NCBI GenBank assembly: GCA_038496445.1
Contig: JALMLS010000244.1
Span: 1 to 56,927 of the forward strand
Direction: 5' to 3'
DNA: 56,927 bases
Origin: Trichosphaerium sp. ATCC 40318
Lineage: Eukaryota; Discosea; Flabellinia; Trichosidae
In this document: piece by piece, positions 32,119 through 45,891 of the stretch
How positions within the stretch are numbered: position 1 is the first letter of the stretch
Layout of the letters: each line of letters opens with the position of its first letter
Notes under the pieces: generated by a model
The model's input: only the letters and a program-made list of their open reading frames with translations
The model's database searches: none
Told to the model about the DNA's origin: nothing
Program-made: the position numbers and the translations under genes

Positions 32119-34559
32119 AGTTGGAATTCAGTAGAAAGTGAGTAAGTTTGACAAGTTGATTTAATGAAGTAGTCAACAAAATCTGAAAGTTAGTTTTAAG
32201 GTAACTTATTATAGTTAGTGTACCTATACCGGATAACTTAATGAAAAAGGTACGAGTGATCCCTCAATAGACACAAACTGTGATACCAGATCACTGTTTA
32301 CTAGGCAACATAGAGAAAAAAAAAACCCTAATCTTTCATCAAAAAAAAAAAATACCTTTTCTAACATCCTCAAGTCATTTGCCAAAACTCAAGAAGCCTT
32401 TGATCACGTGGGTACTCTGGTTGTTGGTAGATGGTACTTCTGTGGTCCATGAGGCTCTGAGCCTTTGCTGAGTTCCGTCATAGTTGAAAACACGAGGCAT
32501 TCTACCCAGATTGCCTAATCTGTCTAATAATTCTCCTGGGTTATCCATAATGTTGCTTGTGTTGCTTGTGGTGTTAGTGGTATTATGACCGTTACTTGTT
32601 GTTGTTCATTGAATAGTGCCTTTGACCACATAGACAATAGCTGCTATTAAAATGGTTTACTGAATGGTACACTTAGTTTATTTAATTGCTGAGCACCAAC
32701 AGTACGTAATCTGGCTCTACAATGTGGCGTACTACAAACTCCGATTTTTTTTTTTCAACCAAATCCGAGACACATTTGCTACACACCACAGCTATTTGCG
32801 ACTTTCCTGCTATTACCAATGCATTTACTACGCCAGTTACTATATTCACAGTAAGTTTGGTACCTTGCCAACGGTGTTAAAGCTAAACAAGTTTCTGTGT
32901 TTGCTAAACAGTATTTGATCATTTAATATGTTATAAACGCCTGTTTAAACGCATATCAAAACCACAAATGTTCCTTTCTGTATATGGTTTTTTAACTTTG
33001 TACTCATAAGAAAACTGTGTATACAGCTTCTTACTGTGTTTTTATGTTATATTGCAGTTTTAAAGCGTAGTAATGCAGTGTGAAGAAGAAAATCAGATTC
33101 TTCAAAATATTAAAAATTACTTGAAACACAAAAATCTTTGCGCCAACATTCAACAACCTTCTGAAAACAATACCAACTATTCTAACACTACATATATAAG
33201 AGCCTGTACTGTATGAAAGTTAAAGGCTTCCTTTATACTACAAAACAAGCAAAGTTGTTACCATACACTTATTTACGCATAATATAAACTATGGCGCTTA
33301 TTCATTACAGTTTAACGGATGTTTCCAAATTAGTAAAAAAAAATAAGTGTGTGATGTTTACACGGTGCCTATAAGCATGTTTAGCATATTTACAAGCCAA
33401 TACAACTGTAAGCAAAGGGATTTATTTTATTTCACGAATAGAGCGTACCTTTTAACGCAACAAGGCTGTCTTAGGCAGCTCATTTTTTATGCATAGCGAT
33501 TTATGTTTATTACAACCACATAGCATCGTTAGATCGTGAGAAATCTGCATTATCGTTGAAGGTTTTTGACCTTACCCTGAAACTATATTTGGAAAGTTTG
33601 AGTTAAGCGATGTGGTTTTCAACTGATCTTTAAACTCTTTTATACGTTTTAGTACTTTAGCAGTAGTTTTCACTGTATCAAACAAACGCTAGTTTGCAAA
33701 ACAGGCCCTTGTATTTAAAACGCATTAATCTTCTTAAGGTGCGTTTACATAAGTGTGTAATACACTTTTGGGAGCATAAAAGTCACTGTAGTGTCAAACA
33801 AACCGAAAAATCATAAAACTCCCAAAAAAAGTGTTTAAATTGTGAAAACAAATATATTTATAGCCTCAATAGCGTTTTGTAATGGCTAATTCGCATTTAA
33901 CAGAAAAAAAAGTTGGGTACTGTTGTAACAAAAATACAAGGAAGGTAGACCTCAGAGTATCTTAGGACGCATTTTAGAGGTGTTTCAACGTACGTGCAAA
34001 GATTTAAAGCCTGTTTAAAAAATAAATCCCTTGTTGTTCTTAAAAGTACTGTGCACCTTGTTTTCACAGCGTTTTTATACCCCACACATACTTTATATGC
34101 ATTGTAAATAGTAAAGTACAAATACTATGTTTCTCATCCATCGTTATTGTTCATATTCCACTAACACGCTTTTCTATAGTATTTAAACTGCTTAGTCAGT
34201 GGTAGGCGTTGGTAGGAAAAAGTTGTCACATTTTTTTTTCTACCTTTAAACTGAACACAAAGCTGCAACTGTGTACATACATGGAAAAGCATGTAAAACC
34301 GTTATTGAAGGTATAAAGAAAGGCATTAAATGCCTCATAAGCTTAAAAACGTAAATATAGTGCCGGAAAAAGAAGGCCGTTTAGGCCGGATTGTCCTTAA
34401 AACGAAGGAAACAAAAAGGAAATGGTTTGGAGTGGGTGCGGCGTACACACTAAAGCTAACGTGTGTTAACTAGCCCTCTCCTTCCTCTTCCTCCCCTTCC
34501 TTTTATAAAATAAATGCAAAAAATTGTCAAGCTTTTTTCATCACCACCAACAACTTGCT
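32119..34559. other. Gene-poor, very AT-rich stretch
   Basis: No gene with splice support. It holds long A/T runs, the TGTTGCTTG repeats near 32550, and a 47-codon open frame at 33073-33216 (MQCEEENQILQNIKNYLKHK...) with an intact ATG and stop but no other support. Confidence 0.45.
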
Positions 34560-34777
34560 TCAAGTCACCATCATACGGTACTTGGTTAGGTAGGGAGGGT
34601 CGTCAACCAGCATGGTTTCAGCAGGTTGCTGTTTACTGAGATCAATACGTGTATCCTGCTACCCCTTGGTGAAACAGGGCACTCTTGAGAGGACATATTT
34701 GTACCGGAAAGAACAACTGGCATTTGACGATTGCTTACACTAACAATTTGGAGAAAAATCCTTTTATTGATCGTCAT
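34560..34777 (-). CDS. Small two-exon ORF, function unknown
   Basis: The ATG at 34777 gives MTINKRIFLQIVS, then a GTAAGCAATC donor (phase 0) and an acceptor GGGGTAG lead to QDTRIDLSKQQPAETMLVDD and PPYLTKYRMMVT, ending TGA at 34560. The result is about 45 residues, with the splice phase correct and better composition than the unspliced frame. It may be the end of a longer gene. Confidence 0.3.
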
Positions 34778-35482
34778 TTTGATCAAAATTTAATTGTGGT
34801 TTTTGCTCGTTTCTTCTAAAACCCTCCCACACGATAGCCACGACCTATTTACGCATTATTGGTGCGTTTTGCATCATATACGGAGATATTCGAGTTTGGT
34901 TTGCGCATTGTGAAGCAGTGTAGTAACAGAAATAAAAAAAAAAGGATAATTTCATACTTTTCGAAAACAAAAATTCTTCCGTGAAAGTCATTTATTGGCT
35001 ATTGAACCTACAAAACTCCAGTTTTTGTCATCACGTTACCTTCTTCGCTTTCCTCTTTCGAGGACTTGTTAGATTTAAAAGACTTCTCTATTCTTTTTGG
35101 AAGACTTGTCATCTCCAGCTTCTGATTTCGCTCTACGAGAGCTCTTCTTACGACTGCTTCTTGATGCGCGAATAGTTACAGATTGTCCGCTGGGGAGGAT
35201 ACCTCATCCTTGCTATTAATACGTGCGCCACAACGCATGACTGTAACAGATTGTACTTTTGATTTACTATCATGCCAAAAAAAAATTATAGACGATACAA
35301 TCAACGGTAGCACATCAAAACCAACGCGAGAAATGGACAACGCACACGCTAACCCTGAAAACGATTTTTTGCAAAATCAAAAGGTTAATGCCAAACAAAC
35401 GGGCGCACTGGACAATAATCTATACAGAGGACGCAAGGATACGTCACCCACCAATTCGTTAGTCAGATCGCACCGTTTTACA

Positions 35483-36659
35483 ATGGCCGAAAGAGATAAA
35501 GCATCCGCCATCGCCACAAAGCTCAATCGACTGTACGTAACGTTAATATACGCTAAATACAGTTGGAGATGTAGACGCACCATAAAAATTAAAAACCATC
35601 TAAACCAATACGTCAGTACAGCAAACGGCAGCTGCAATTTGGTAAAAAATAGCATCACACGTTCTTTTCAATTGATAGTCTAATCGTAAAACTGTCCTGT
35701 ATGTACAGGCAGCGCCTTCTTGCCTCCATTTGTGAGGTAAATGGTACTCGAAACTCTTTGGTGGCCTGCCTTAAACAAGCAACAATAAGCTTACAACTTA
35801 AAGTAAATTCTTTCAGCTCAGTACCCAAAACTGTTCGTCTAAAGTTTGTTTCAATCCTAATTCAATGTCAAAGAAAAGGTACGGCTCTTTTCGCTGATCC
35901 AGTTGCTCTTGCGTGTGTGAAAAACAAAGGCGCTTCGTTTTTTTAATTTTTTATGAATTTTTCGTTTAGCTCAGATAAAGATGAAGATAATGTTACAGAG
36001 TGGTATATGCACCCTGACAAGAGCTTTTTTCGTATTAAGTTGTCAGAAGAACAACTCGAGTGCGTTGACTTTTTCCTTTGCCATTGAAACCTGACGTCCT
36101 GTAGAAAAATACGTAGAATTGAGCCAAAGCCACAAGCTTTGTTTGTACGTTTGGCATTTTTTTGGTAAAACGCTAAATTTGTTAGCTGCTCGACCCAGAA
36201 GATGTTGTTAATGCGCACGCATGCAGCCTCGAACTAGCCGAGGCTATAAATCTCGCCAGCGTTAAACTGGCACAAAGAATGGGTTGCGCACCTATTACCT
36301 TTAAATGTTTACCTGCGTGGAGCCAGTGCTTACAAGCACGGCGGAGCGCTCTTGCCAGGCGTTTGTACAGTATTATTAGTCCCGTAGCTTTTAGGGACGT
36401 TGTCAAAGAGATGAATAATGGCGCTCGTGCCAGCAACGCCTTAAATTTGACCAAGATGTCTCGTCAATCAGCGACCATTATTAGTGCCCTTGCTCAGGTG
36501 TAAATAAAATTTTTTTTTTTTCTCAACATTGTTGGAAAACTTGTCAAAGGTCGCTTTAATTTGTATCTGTACATTGCTTAGATACTGGACTCAAGCGATG
36601 CAGCGAACGTCCATAGATGTAGCCTGGAACAAGTCAAGCATAAATCTCGCCAGCAATAG
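35483..36659 (+). CDS. Unrecognised multi-exon protein with a tandemly duplicated exon
   Basis: The ATG at 35483 (MAERDKASAIATKLNRL) is followed by short exons (TIKIKNHLNQYVSTANG; QRLLASICE; LSTQNCSSKVCFNPNSMSKK), then an exon with NVTEWYMHPDKSFFRIKLSE and a large exon at 36181-36500: LLDPEDVVNAHACSLELAEA, INLASVKLAQRMGCAPITFK, ALARRLYSIISPVAFRDVVK. After a further intron, an exon at about 36582 begins ILDSSDAANVHRCSLEQV, a shortened copy of the preceding exon, then hits a stop at 36657. I recognise no family. The WY...FFRIKLSEEQLE part may be a small DNA- or lipid-binding fold. The exact junction between the E-rich exon and the LLDPED exon is not certain. Confidence 0.5.
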
Positions 36660-36774
36660 GCTGGCAAAAAAATCGGTGCGAACCCTTAATAGTAACTCCT
36701 TGCAGTGTGGTTTGGCCAGGATTATTGTCCTGTGGTATGTTAGACCGTTAGCGAGTATGCAATTGTGCATCTAA
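36582..36774 (+). repeat. Degenerate tandem copy of the 36.2-kb exon
   Basis: ILDSSDAANVHRCSLEQV aligns with LLDPEDVVNAHACSLELA. The similarity then continues in another frame (INLASNRLAKKS versus INLASVKLAQRM), so a frameshift has occurred at about 36640. At nucleotide level, ATAAATCTCGCCAGC is identical in both copies. Confidence 0.65.
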
Positions 36775-36779
36775 TTAGT

Positions 36780-37141
36780 TCTATGTATAACCATAGCTCT
36801 CATAATGGCTGCCTCTCCACGCGTTTTCAACAGTCTTGCGTCTTCATTGTGCTCTGTTTTTTTCCATAACACGTACAAGCGGTTAAGGATCACGAACCAT
36901 TATTATTATACCATCACGTGATGTTGTCGGTTCGACGCTTTTATCTTAAGATAGATTCTAATCAACGCGAGCAAGAATTATTACTGGCTTGAAAACTTGA
37001 AAAAAGCCATCTCACGGCTTTGCAGATGGAGCTGTTTGAATTGAAATACCTTAACTTTTATGCGTAATCTTGCTTAGCTAATGGTCACTGAAACACGCCA
37101 TTTAACGCAGCGTAACGCGTATCAAACTAATTCGTGCTACC
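36780..37141. other. Intergenic before the STAT-like gene
   Basis: No open frame of interest. It probably holds the promoter of the gene at 37142, but no motif stands out. Confidence 0.4.
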
Positions 37142-39852
37142 ATGACGTTTTACCCTGGTAACGGCGGAGATGATTTGTTTATGTTGGACGATGCAAGAGG
37201 TATTAATCAAATGGGTATGTCCCAAATACCAACGCTATCAAATACAGACGGTTTCGCGTTCCAAAACTCTAATTTCGATAATACTGTGGACAAGTACGCG
37301 CGCCTAAACACCTGGTGTTTATTCATTTATAGCGGTATTATCATCAAACAAGAGCCCAGAGACCTGTTTGACTCTGAAGATTATTCCAACGTAACCCAAT
37401 CTCCATTTTCACTAGAGTAAGCATTACGAGTTGTACTTTGTTATTGGTGTTGTTAATTGATAGAAATAGGTCTTCGTTGTCTAACCCGAATTCTCCCGCT
37501 CCAGTGCATACAACGCTCCCACACCAACGTGCTGTTGACGATTCACCTGATTACAGCACGTTTACATTCAATTGTAGCATTTTTAGCTAATACACTTAGA
37601 ACAAAATATTCCCCCGCTCCTTCAATCACTGCCAAATGCGATGGTACGTTATTTCGGTTAAGTAGTTTAAACCAGACAAAAAAAAAAGAAACGGCTAAAC
37701 TTTGCCATTAGTGCATTGAAATGAATTAAAATATTTTTGTACAGGTAGATATGGAGCTTGTTGTGAATAAGACGCGTGTGAATCCGTATATCCGTATCGG
37801 TAAAAAAATTCGCCTCAAACTGAACTCTATCCCCAATGTATATCATTTCTTGAAGCTGAAATCACAGAACGGCAACTACAGCGGCGATCAAGGTACACAA
37901 TTATGTTTTTACAGGGAGAATTTTGGGAATTTCTAAACGTTGTTCATTCGCCTTACCAAAGTGGAGGCTCTTTTTTACAACCCTTGTGGTAGTTTTTTTT
38001 CTGTCACAGGTTCATTACGTTCCATCGTTATCTTTTACTCAGAAAGGTTTTTTGTCCAAAATTGTAATACCCAAAAAAGTTCGCGCTCCTTTCACAAACT
38101 TACTTGGGTTTTCATTAAGATTCTACACTGTATTTGGACGTTCAAATTGTTGGTTTGGAGGATGCTCAAGTAATTGCTACGCTATGTAATAAGTGTCAAA
38201 AATCCAAGAGCAAAAAAGAAAAAACCACCGTATTCGGACCTATAAAATTTAATGTACGAACTCTTTTGTTAATTTGTGATATCTTATTATATTCTCTGTA
38301 GGATCAATTTCCCATTCAAGTTAATAGACAAACACTTACGATGGACTTTTCCATTCACTGTAACCATGAGCGTCCTGGAAGGCCACTAAAGTTTTGTTCG
38401 TTGGAATGCACTTTAATCAACAAACACAGGTAAATTATTTTTCTGTGGAGTTTCAGCGATGACTCTTCCTTTTTTGACTTTATTTATCGTTTACATGTAT
38501 CTAGAGAGCTTATTGGGCAAACTAAAGCTGCGTTTATGCTTAACTCAGGGTCTGGTAGTACAGTCGAGCAAAAGTCAGATGTTGTTAAATTTTGGCGTGT
38601 TTTTCAACACTTACACAATAATTCTACCTACTTAATATTACCTGAAGCTCTCGCTTCTAGAAAGCCCAGAGGTCCGAGTGCACAACCTAAGCGATCTAGA
38701 AACTCTGACTATGTAATGGACCCAAAGGTATCGCAAAAGTCTGAACTCGACTTCAGGGAGTCTTGTAGAGGCGTTTACAGAACTTCATTACCTCCAGATA
38801 TATATAATGCACGTCCTCTGTCCGAACACGATCTACGGTAAGCAGTTTAACGTGGTTTAAAACGTTGTTGAAGATCTTTTTTGTTTTTCTAATGTAACGC
38901 GTAGTTGGCTTTGGGAATTTAGTCAAGGGCAGTTTGACGGTAATTTTTACAAGTTTGGCACATCTTGGTTGAACCCTTCGTTCAATAGCCTCTCTCAGGT
39001 GCGTACTGGCGACAAACTCTTTCGAAAAAATTCTAAGTTGTTATTTTTAAAACGCTCCTACTTTTCTTCTGCTCCTTTGGTAGATGAAATATGTGCACTC
39101 GCAAAGGGTTAGATAGATACACCCCAAAGCCTCTTTCGTCCTTTTGCTGAGCTTTTAATGGTTTATTTTCTTGTATTTACTCGTTGTTTTAGATTAAAGC
39201 GTTATGGGTTGCTGGTCACCCTAACCTGGAGATCCTTCCTGCGTTTATTTCTCGCCAGCATTGTTTTAATATTCTTTGCCAGCCAGCCGTTGCTGCGTCT
39301 ACAGGATTGATTCGATGGAGTAGACAGTTCCCTGGGTCACTTATTATTCAAGTAAAAGGGCCTGACGGTTCCATAAACGAATGGTTGCTCGAAAGAACTT
39401 CTAATATGTTTGTATCATCTTATCAGTTCGACGGTAACAAGTGTCCATTGGAAAGAATGCTTCAAGTACGCTATTTTTTATTATTAGCTCCGAAGTGGTA
39501 AAATCATCACAGTAGTTAATGTATCTTTTCGCTACCAAGTGGTTTGCGATATTTATCGACGAGTCGCCAATTTAAGCGAGACTTTAGCGTTGCTTGTCTC
39601 AGAACATTCACTTGTAGTTACAATTTCTTCGTTGTGCTTTTTTTGCCTACCACCAAAACATAGTTCTGGCTATTTTAATGCTCTTTGTAGTTACTGCTTC
39701 AACAGAGGAAGCTGTTGTACCTACTATGTCGTATTACGAACACAGCTGATAATTTCAGAGCTGTGCCGTTACAAGACATATTAGGAAGCTTGGGATGTTT
39801 CAACAACCGCCAAGAGACTGCTGGGCCTATTTACAGGACGAGAGCAAACTGA
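37142..39852 (+). CDS. STAT/CudA-like transcription factor with SH2 domain
   Basis: The ATG at 37142 (MTFYPGNGGDD) opens a disordered acidic N-terminus containing IIIKQEPRDLFDSEDYSN. The core begins with MELVVNKTRVNPYIRIGKKI, then FPIQVNRQTLTMDFSIHC, GRPLKFCSLECTLINKHR and FWRVFQHLHNNSTYLILPEA, followed by a basic linker. The exon WLWEFSQGQFDGNFYKFG is the STAT-type linker. FISRQHCFNILCQPA and STGLIRWSRQFPGSLIIQVK form an SH2 domain with the phosphotyrosine-binding Arg in GLIRW (compare STAT TFLLRFS). Last exons give VCDIYRRVANLSETLA and RKLLYLLCRITNTADNFRAV, ending TGA at 39850. STATs bind DNA as phosphotyrosine-SH2 dimers; CudA proteins are their amoebozoan relatives. Exon choice at 37560-37760 and at 37980-38200 is uncertain. 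Confidence 0.75.
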
Positions 39853-40775
39853 TACGAGTTTAATTTTTTGGTGCCTTTACCTCTAAAAAATTCTTTTCGC
39901 GTAGAGTACTTTTTAATCTCCTTGTATTTTTACTGTACATTAAAATTACAATGGCAAACAAACTGTTTATTATGTATATTGCGCTTTGCATGTGCCTATT
40001 CCGTTTCTCCTAGTATTGGACGACTAGTGAGAAAAACTTACGTGCCACTAGCGAGAGGTTTTGTTTGTCTGGATGTTTGAGGTTTTTGTTACGTGGTAGG
40101 CGTTGAAAGCAGGAAACTAAGAATTTCATTTTTTTGATATATTTATAAAAAAATGTCCACGCTACTGAGCTTGAAATCCTCAGGATTGCCTTGCCGGCGC
40201 CTTTGGTATACAACTTCAGGTTTTAATTTAATCGTTTTGTACTGGTTTTCCTTTTTCGCTGAAGTTTTTCTTTGGTTTCTTGGTTAGCTGAACGTTAAAA
40301 ATTACCAATCAACACTTCTACGCATGCTGTGAGGAAAGGAGCAAAATCAGGCATGTACTATTTCGGATAACAATCTATAAGGTCCTTATCGTACCCTGAA
40401 GTCAAACTTTTAAATAATTATGCCCGTATGTGGTACTATAAGTTAGAGTACGAGAGGTTAATTTAAAACCGTCATGGCGCAGTGCCATCTCGTATCATCA
40501 ACTTCATTGAGAAAAGCGTAAAGTAACAAGCGTGCCATCTGTCCACCCCGTTGGAAGTATGTACATATTTAGGACGCTTTCCTCATGAGGTTTACCGAGG
40601 CTTCAGTTTCCTTGCCAGCTTCGAACCGGAGTCAACTGGCCAAGTGCGTAGTGCTTACCTCTTTTACAGGCTTGGCTTAAGCACACAATAACTTAAACTT
40701 GTCATTAGCACAAACTGAATACGTCTCAAGTATACATCTCAAGACTAAACCACTGTACAATCGTCCGCAAAGAAC
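39853..40775. other. Intergenic, no gene seen
   Basis: A 70-codon plus frame (39868-40080) and a 67-codon minus frame overlap and neither has splice or motif support. A TTCGAA-containing stretch at 40619 looks T-arm-like but lacks the rest of a tRNA. Confidence 0.45.
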
Positions 40776-41313
40776 ATGGCGAACAATACCAGGTACAGAT
40801 TCCGTTTTTCAAAACTAAACTAAACTGTTGTAGAACGGACGTCAGTCCCCCAAAGCCCGAGCGCACTCTTCTCAGCGAAGCAGAAAGACAGTGCGTTGGA
40901 CAATTCTACTTTTATGAGATCTTGATATTTACCCATGCCTTAGGCGTTGTAGATCAAACTCGCCCGCAGCTAAATTTATTGTGCGTACACAACAAGCTTA
41001 CTTTCACTACTAAGTTTTCGAGTAGATACCAGATGGTGTGGAAGCCAACCTTGGCGCATGGTTGGCAAATTATGTTGTTCGTAAGCTGAACGAAAAATCA
41101 GCTACCGGCTTAAAAATGTACACTTTACAATTGTGGTTGTCATTCCTACAGGGTGACGACCCAAAAGGCAGCTCGCTGAAGGCGGCGATACCTGCCGAAG
41201 TTGTTGATAAGCTTATGCAACAGAATGATAATATGATCAGCAAAGGCCAATTTGATCTAGGCATTATGCAAGATTGCGCTGACAAAATAGTTGTAATCCT
41301 CGATCGTAAATAG
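40776..41313 (+). CDS. HEPN-like family protein, short form with degraded motif (copy F)
   Basis: The first exon MANNTR (from 40776) ends at GTACAG in phase 2, exactly as in the paralogue at 18938. A linker exon has SPPKPERTLLSEAERQ. The main exon (about 41030-41313) gives AWLANYVVRKLNEKSATGLK, LWLSFLQGDDPKGSSLKAAI, LMQQNDNMISKGQFDLGIMQ and DCADKIVVILDRK, ending TAG. KLNEKSAT and the DDPK and I-M-Q-D/E-C blocks are shared with the 19-kb gene, but the R-N-D-x-x-H site reads QNDNMIS, so both the Arg and the His are gone. If the family is enzymatic, this copy should be inactive and might act as a regulator. The junction before the main exon is unresolved. Confidence 0.65.
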
Positions 41314-41630
41314 TAGAATAAACGACGTTTATACTTTATACTTTGCTCTACAAAATTTATTTGCTACCAAATGTATGATTTTAATGCTACCAACCGCTCA
41401 ATCAGCTTGTGAAAACGGCGACATGTTACTTTGTGCGGCTAAAAGATTGTCGTAGCTGTTGAAGAACAGTGCTTCACGTGTAGAAAACGAATTGAATGCG
41501 CTCAATAGGTCATTCCGCAACACAACTGTGCTCAACCACTCTGTTGAAACAAAACTTTATCACTAAAATTAGTATTTATTTTCTAGTGAAAGGAAAGTCA
41601 ATCTATAGAATTTTGTTGGTAGCGTGTTTT

Positions 41631-42564
<934 letters not shown>

Positions 42565-45500
42565 GGTTGGTATTCGCGTATTTATTTCGTGCTGTTTAGT
42601 TCTAAAAAAAACTGCCGGTGCTGAATTTAACTCCCTCGTTCGTCGTACACGTCGTGTAGCAATTTTAAAGTAAATTTGTTGAGCATTTTCAAGTAAATAG
42701 CTTGACTGGTGCGCCTGAAAAACATTTTATCACCTGTTTCGTAATCGCTTTCCAGTACTACTTCCGAACTAGTGCTCACTGCGAAGAAAGTACAACAGCT
42801 ATCAATTAGCTTGTTGTTTGGAATGTACGTGACGCTTTACTGCCAATAATGGACTTAGCGAATTGACTCAGATTATCGATAAACTTTTGTATCGATACTT
42901 TTTTCACGTGACTGTAACCACAAAAGCCGGCCAAAAGGAGTCGGCATAAAAATCACAAATAAAAAAAACTGTTTTAAAAAAATTAGGAGGTTATTTTCTC
43001 TCTGTGGGAAGCAATTCCGTTGCAATTTCGTGTACAAAACCTTTCGGAGTAAGGCCCTAACCGTCTTGATACTTATACAGAACAAAAGCATTTGTGAGGG
43101 TGTAAAACCAACCAACAAGAAGTCTCATTTTCCATTTGTTGAACGCCAATATGTCCAATAGGACTTGGCCAGCTGGCCGAATTGATCACTATTTCCCTGT
43201 GTCATTTTCCTGCTACTGTCAAATGAACTTTTGTCATCAACACAGTAGACAGTGGTGGCCAACTTTACGATTTCATTGTTATTTGTTGCAACTGCACCAG
43301 TTTTGTCAGATGGTGCCACTCTTGTGTATCCCACAGGCACTTTTTTAGCAAGTGCTTGCGTCAAGACCACTGACGGTGGTATTACCTGATACAGTAGCGT
43401 CTAAACCAAATTCCCGGCTTGTTGAGATCCATGGCTGAACAAAAACTAGAGTCGACTGTAAAATAAAGGCACCTTCCAATTGTTTTCGACCATTTTGCAA
43501 TGAAAGAGGGACTCATTGCTCAATCAAAGGGTTGATAAAATCTGCCAGATACCTAGTTCGAATCATCGAGACACTTGGATTCTATGGCCCAGGCGTATGG
43601 TTTCTTAATGTTGTGAGTTTTTAAATGGTAATTGAAATATTGTTGAATACAGATTTCATCAACACAAGTGAAATAACATGGTACCATGTGGCGCTTAAAG
43701 ACAATTACTAGAAACGAACGTACCATGTTAGCATAATGTCATGTTGGCAGAGATGTTGAAGTAGTGATTAAGTGGCAACAAACCTGTTTTCCCAGTAAAG
43801 GAAATTTGTACTTCACCTGTGCTCCATAATGAGCCCTATTCCCATAATTCCATGCCATCTCACTGTGCCAAAGAATTTCGTAATATGGGTAGTGATCCCA
43901 CTTTTAGGTCAGTGTGATGTTGTTCACATGTGCTTGTGAATAGCAAGTTTTCACTTGAAGGTGAAGATGTCATTGCTGGAACAGCAGGGGAACAGTATAG
44001 TATGTGGTGTCTTGGCTTTTTACAATCCCAATAACGCTAAGATGGTTTTTAAATTAGTACAACCGTAAACGGGATACCCAACATTGGTATATCCATATAG
44101 CTTCCATGTTGCTCTCAAAACCGTGGTTCTAAAAAAATTTAGTGTACTGTTTGCAGAACTGTGGCGTTTTGGTACTGTTTTCTAGTTCCAACGCTGATAC
44201 AACACTACGCAAGCCTACGGAATATGTTTCTAGTTCTGTAATTTTGTTCAACCCGAGTAGCAGAATGCCATTAGAATTCACAAACATACTATCCAAATTC
44301 GTCACTTACAAGCCTACTAAATAGGTTGTGATAAATTTATAAACCTATTACTTTGTATACTATCACCTCTACTGTGCTGGAGTACGACTAGTTAATACTT
44401 CCAATCCAGTATGAATTTTAAGTATGAAGTTATCTACACCTCAGAATGATATTTGCGTAACAGCTATTTCATGGCAAGAGTTGACCGGTTTTTAGTTATT
44501 AGTACACTGCCGGCAGTCAAATTTATTAACGTATACTGTTTGCCTTGCCTGACTTCCAATAGCTGGCAGTAGTTAAGCATGTACATCAAATTTATATAAT
44601 TGGTAGCAGCACATGCCTGGTCAAGCACGGCAGGCAAAAGAGCGACATGACTTGGTTCATCATTTTTGCAACTAATTAAAATTGTTTTTTAGGCTACAGC
44701 CTTTCTCTGTGCTTCTATATTACGTTCCTCATTGAAACCCCTTATTTACTACAAAAATAGATAGATAGTACAAAGGATTATACACTGGAGGTGGTTGATT
44801 GTACAGCACTGGAGGGTTCGGCGGCTACACTAGGCATTGGTGCACGACTTTTACAGCACAAGCACCATGTACTAAAGAACCAACACCCGTAATCATGAAT
44901 AGGATGCCTAGGCATGAGTTCCAGCCACTTACTAAGTTTATTCACAGCCGGTAAACCAGCCCAACATCTCATTCATTAGAAAAAAAAATTATCGACACAT
45001 ATCGATAATCTGAGTCAATTCCTTTGCTAACTCCATTGGCAGTAAAGATGCAAGTGCATCTCATCGGAAGCTCATGTGATTGACGTCACTCAGCTTATTT
45101 GTAATTAATACCAGTTCGTTCAGAATGTAGAATTTGAGGATCAGTTTCATGCGAAGGCAACGTGAATGTGTAGAAAAATTGAACTACCAATGAAGTACTG
45201 GAAACCCTTTTGATGATTCTAGGCCATAGCGCTAAAATTAGTACAACGGTTGAAAAACACACCTTACAAGGTAAAGTGGTACTAGAGGCCTCAAAGAAGC
45301 TGGTGGCTAATCTGAACATTGCCCTAGTAAAAATTCAGATATCTTGAGAAATACTACTAAAAACAGCCACTACCACTGTACAAGCGTGGCTGTTTACCGT
45401 CAATAACCAAAGTAAGTATATCTACTGACGACGAGACATGTTGGCTAGAAGACAGTGGTATCTGCTTTAACAAAATGAAGTATTTTTTTTTTGGTGACGA

Positions 45501-45891
45501 ATCACGTGGAGGCGAATATCTTTGGTTGGTGTACATGAAAAACCGTGTGCCCTCTATACAAATCTAAAAGCCGGCTTAGTACGATAAAGAACAATTGATA
45601 TGTTACTAAGTAAATTTTCACCACCTGAAAAAGAAAACTTTTATGTTAAACCGTACAAATTTGTTAACCAGATCATATTACAGATGGTGATTTCGTCATC
45701 ACAGATCCCATCATATAAGCCGTATCACATCCAACAAGGATAAAAAATCACCTCTACCGTTTCTTGCTGATTTTCATTACATGCTATGGTCGCTTAGCCA
45801 TCTAAGCAAAAAGAATTAGCGGACAATTGACCTCTCGACATAATTTGATCCAAAACTTGCTTCTGTTTAACAAAGTTTCGACCGTGCCTTG
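42565..45891. other. Gene-poor stretch with weak ORFs
   Basis: Minus frames at 42873-43118, 43125-43370, 44778-44972 and 45095-45319 are open but short, without ATG context or consistent splice partners; 43125-43370 (VPVGYTRVAPSDKTGAVAT) is the best-looking. AAATTAGTACAACCG near 44052 recurs as AAATTAGTACAACGG near 45236. No family recognised and no mobile-element motif found. Confidence 0.4.

Noticed and set aside
28641-34559. Degraded retrotransposon or DNA transposon
   Set aside because: No reverse transcriptase, integrase or transposase motifs, no long terminal or inverted repeats, and no target duplications visible.
40560-40640. Possible tRNA (TTCGAA in a T-arm-like context, minus strand)
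   Set aside because: No A box, acceptor pairing or anticodon stem can be drawn.
43490-43580. Possible tRNA (AGTTCGAATCA)
   Set aside because: B box is imperfect and no A box or acceptor stem is found upstream.
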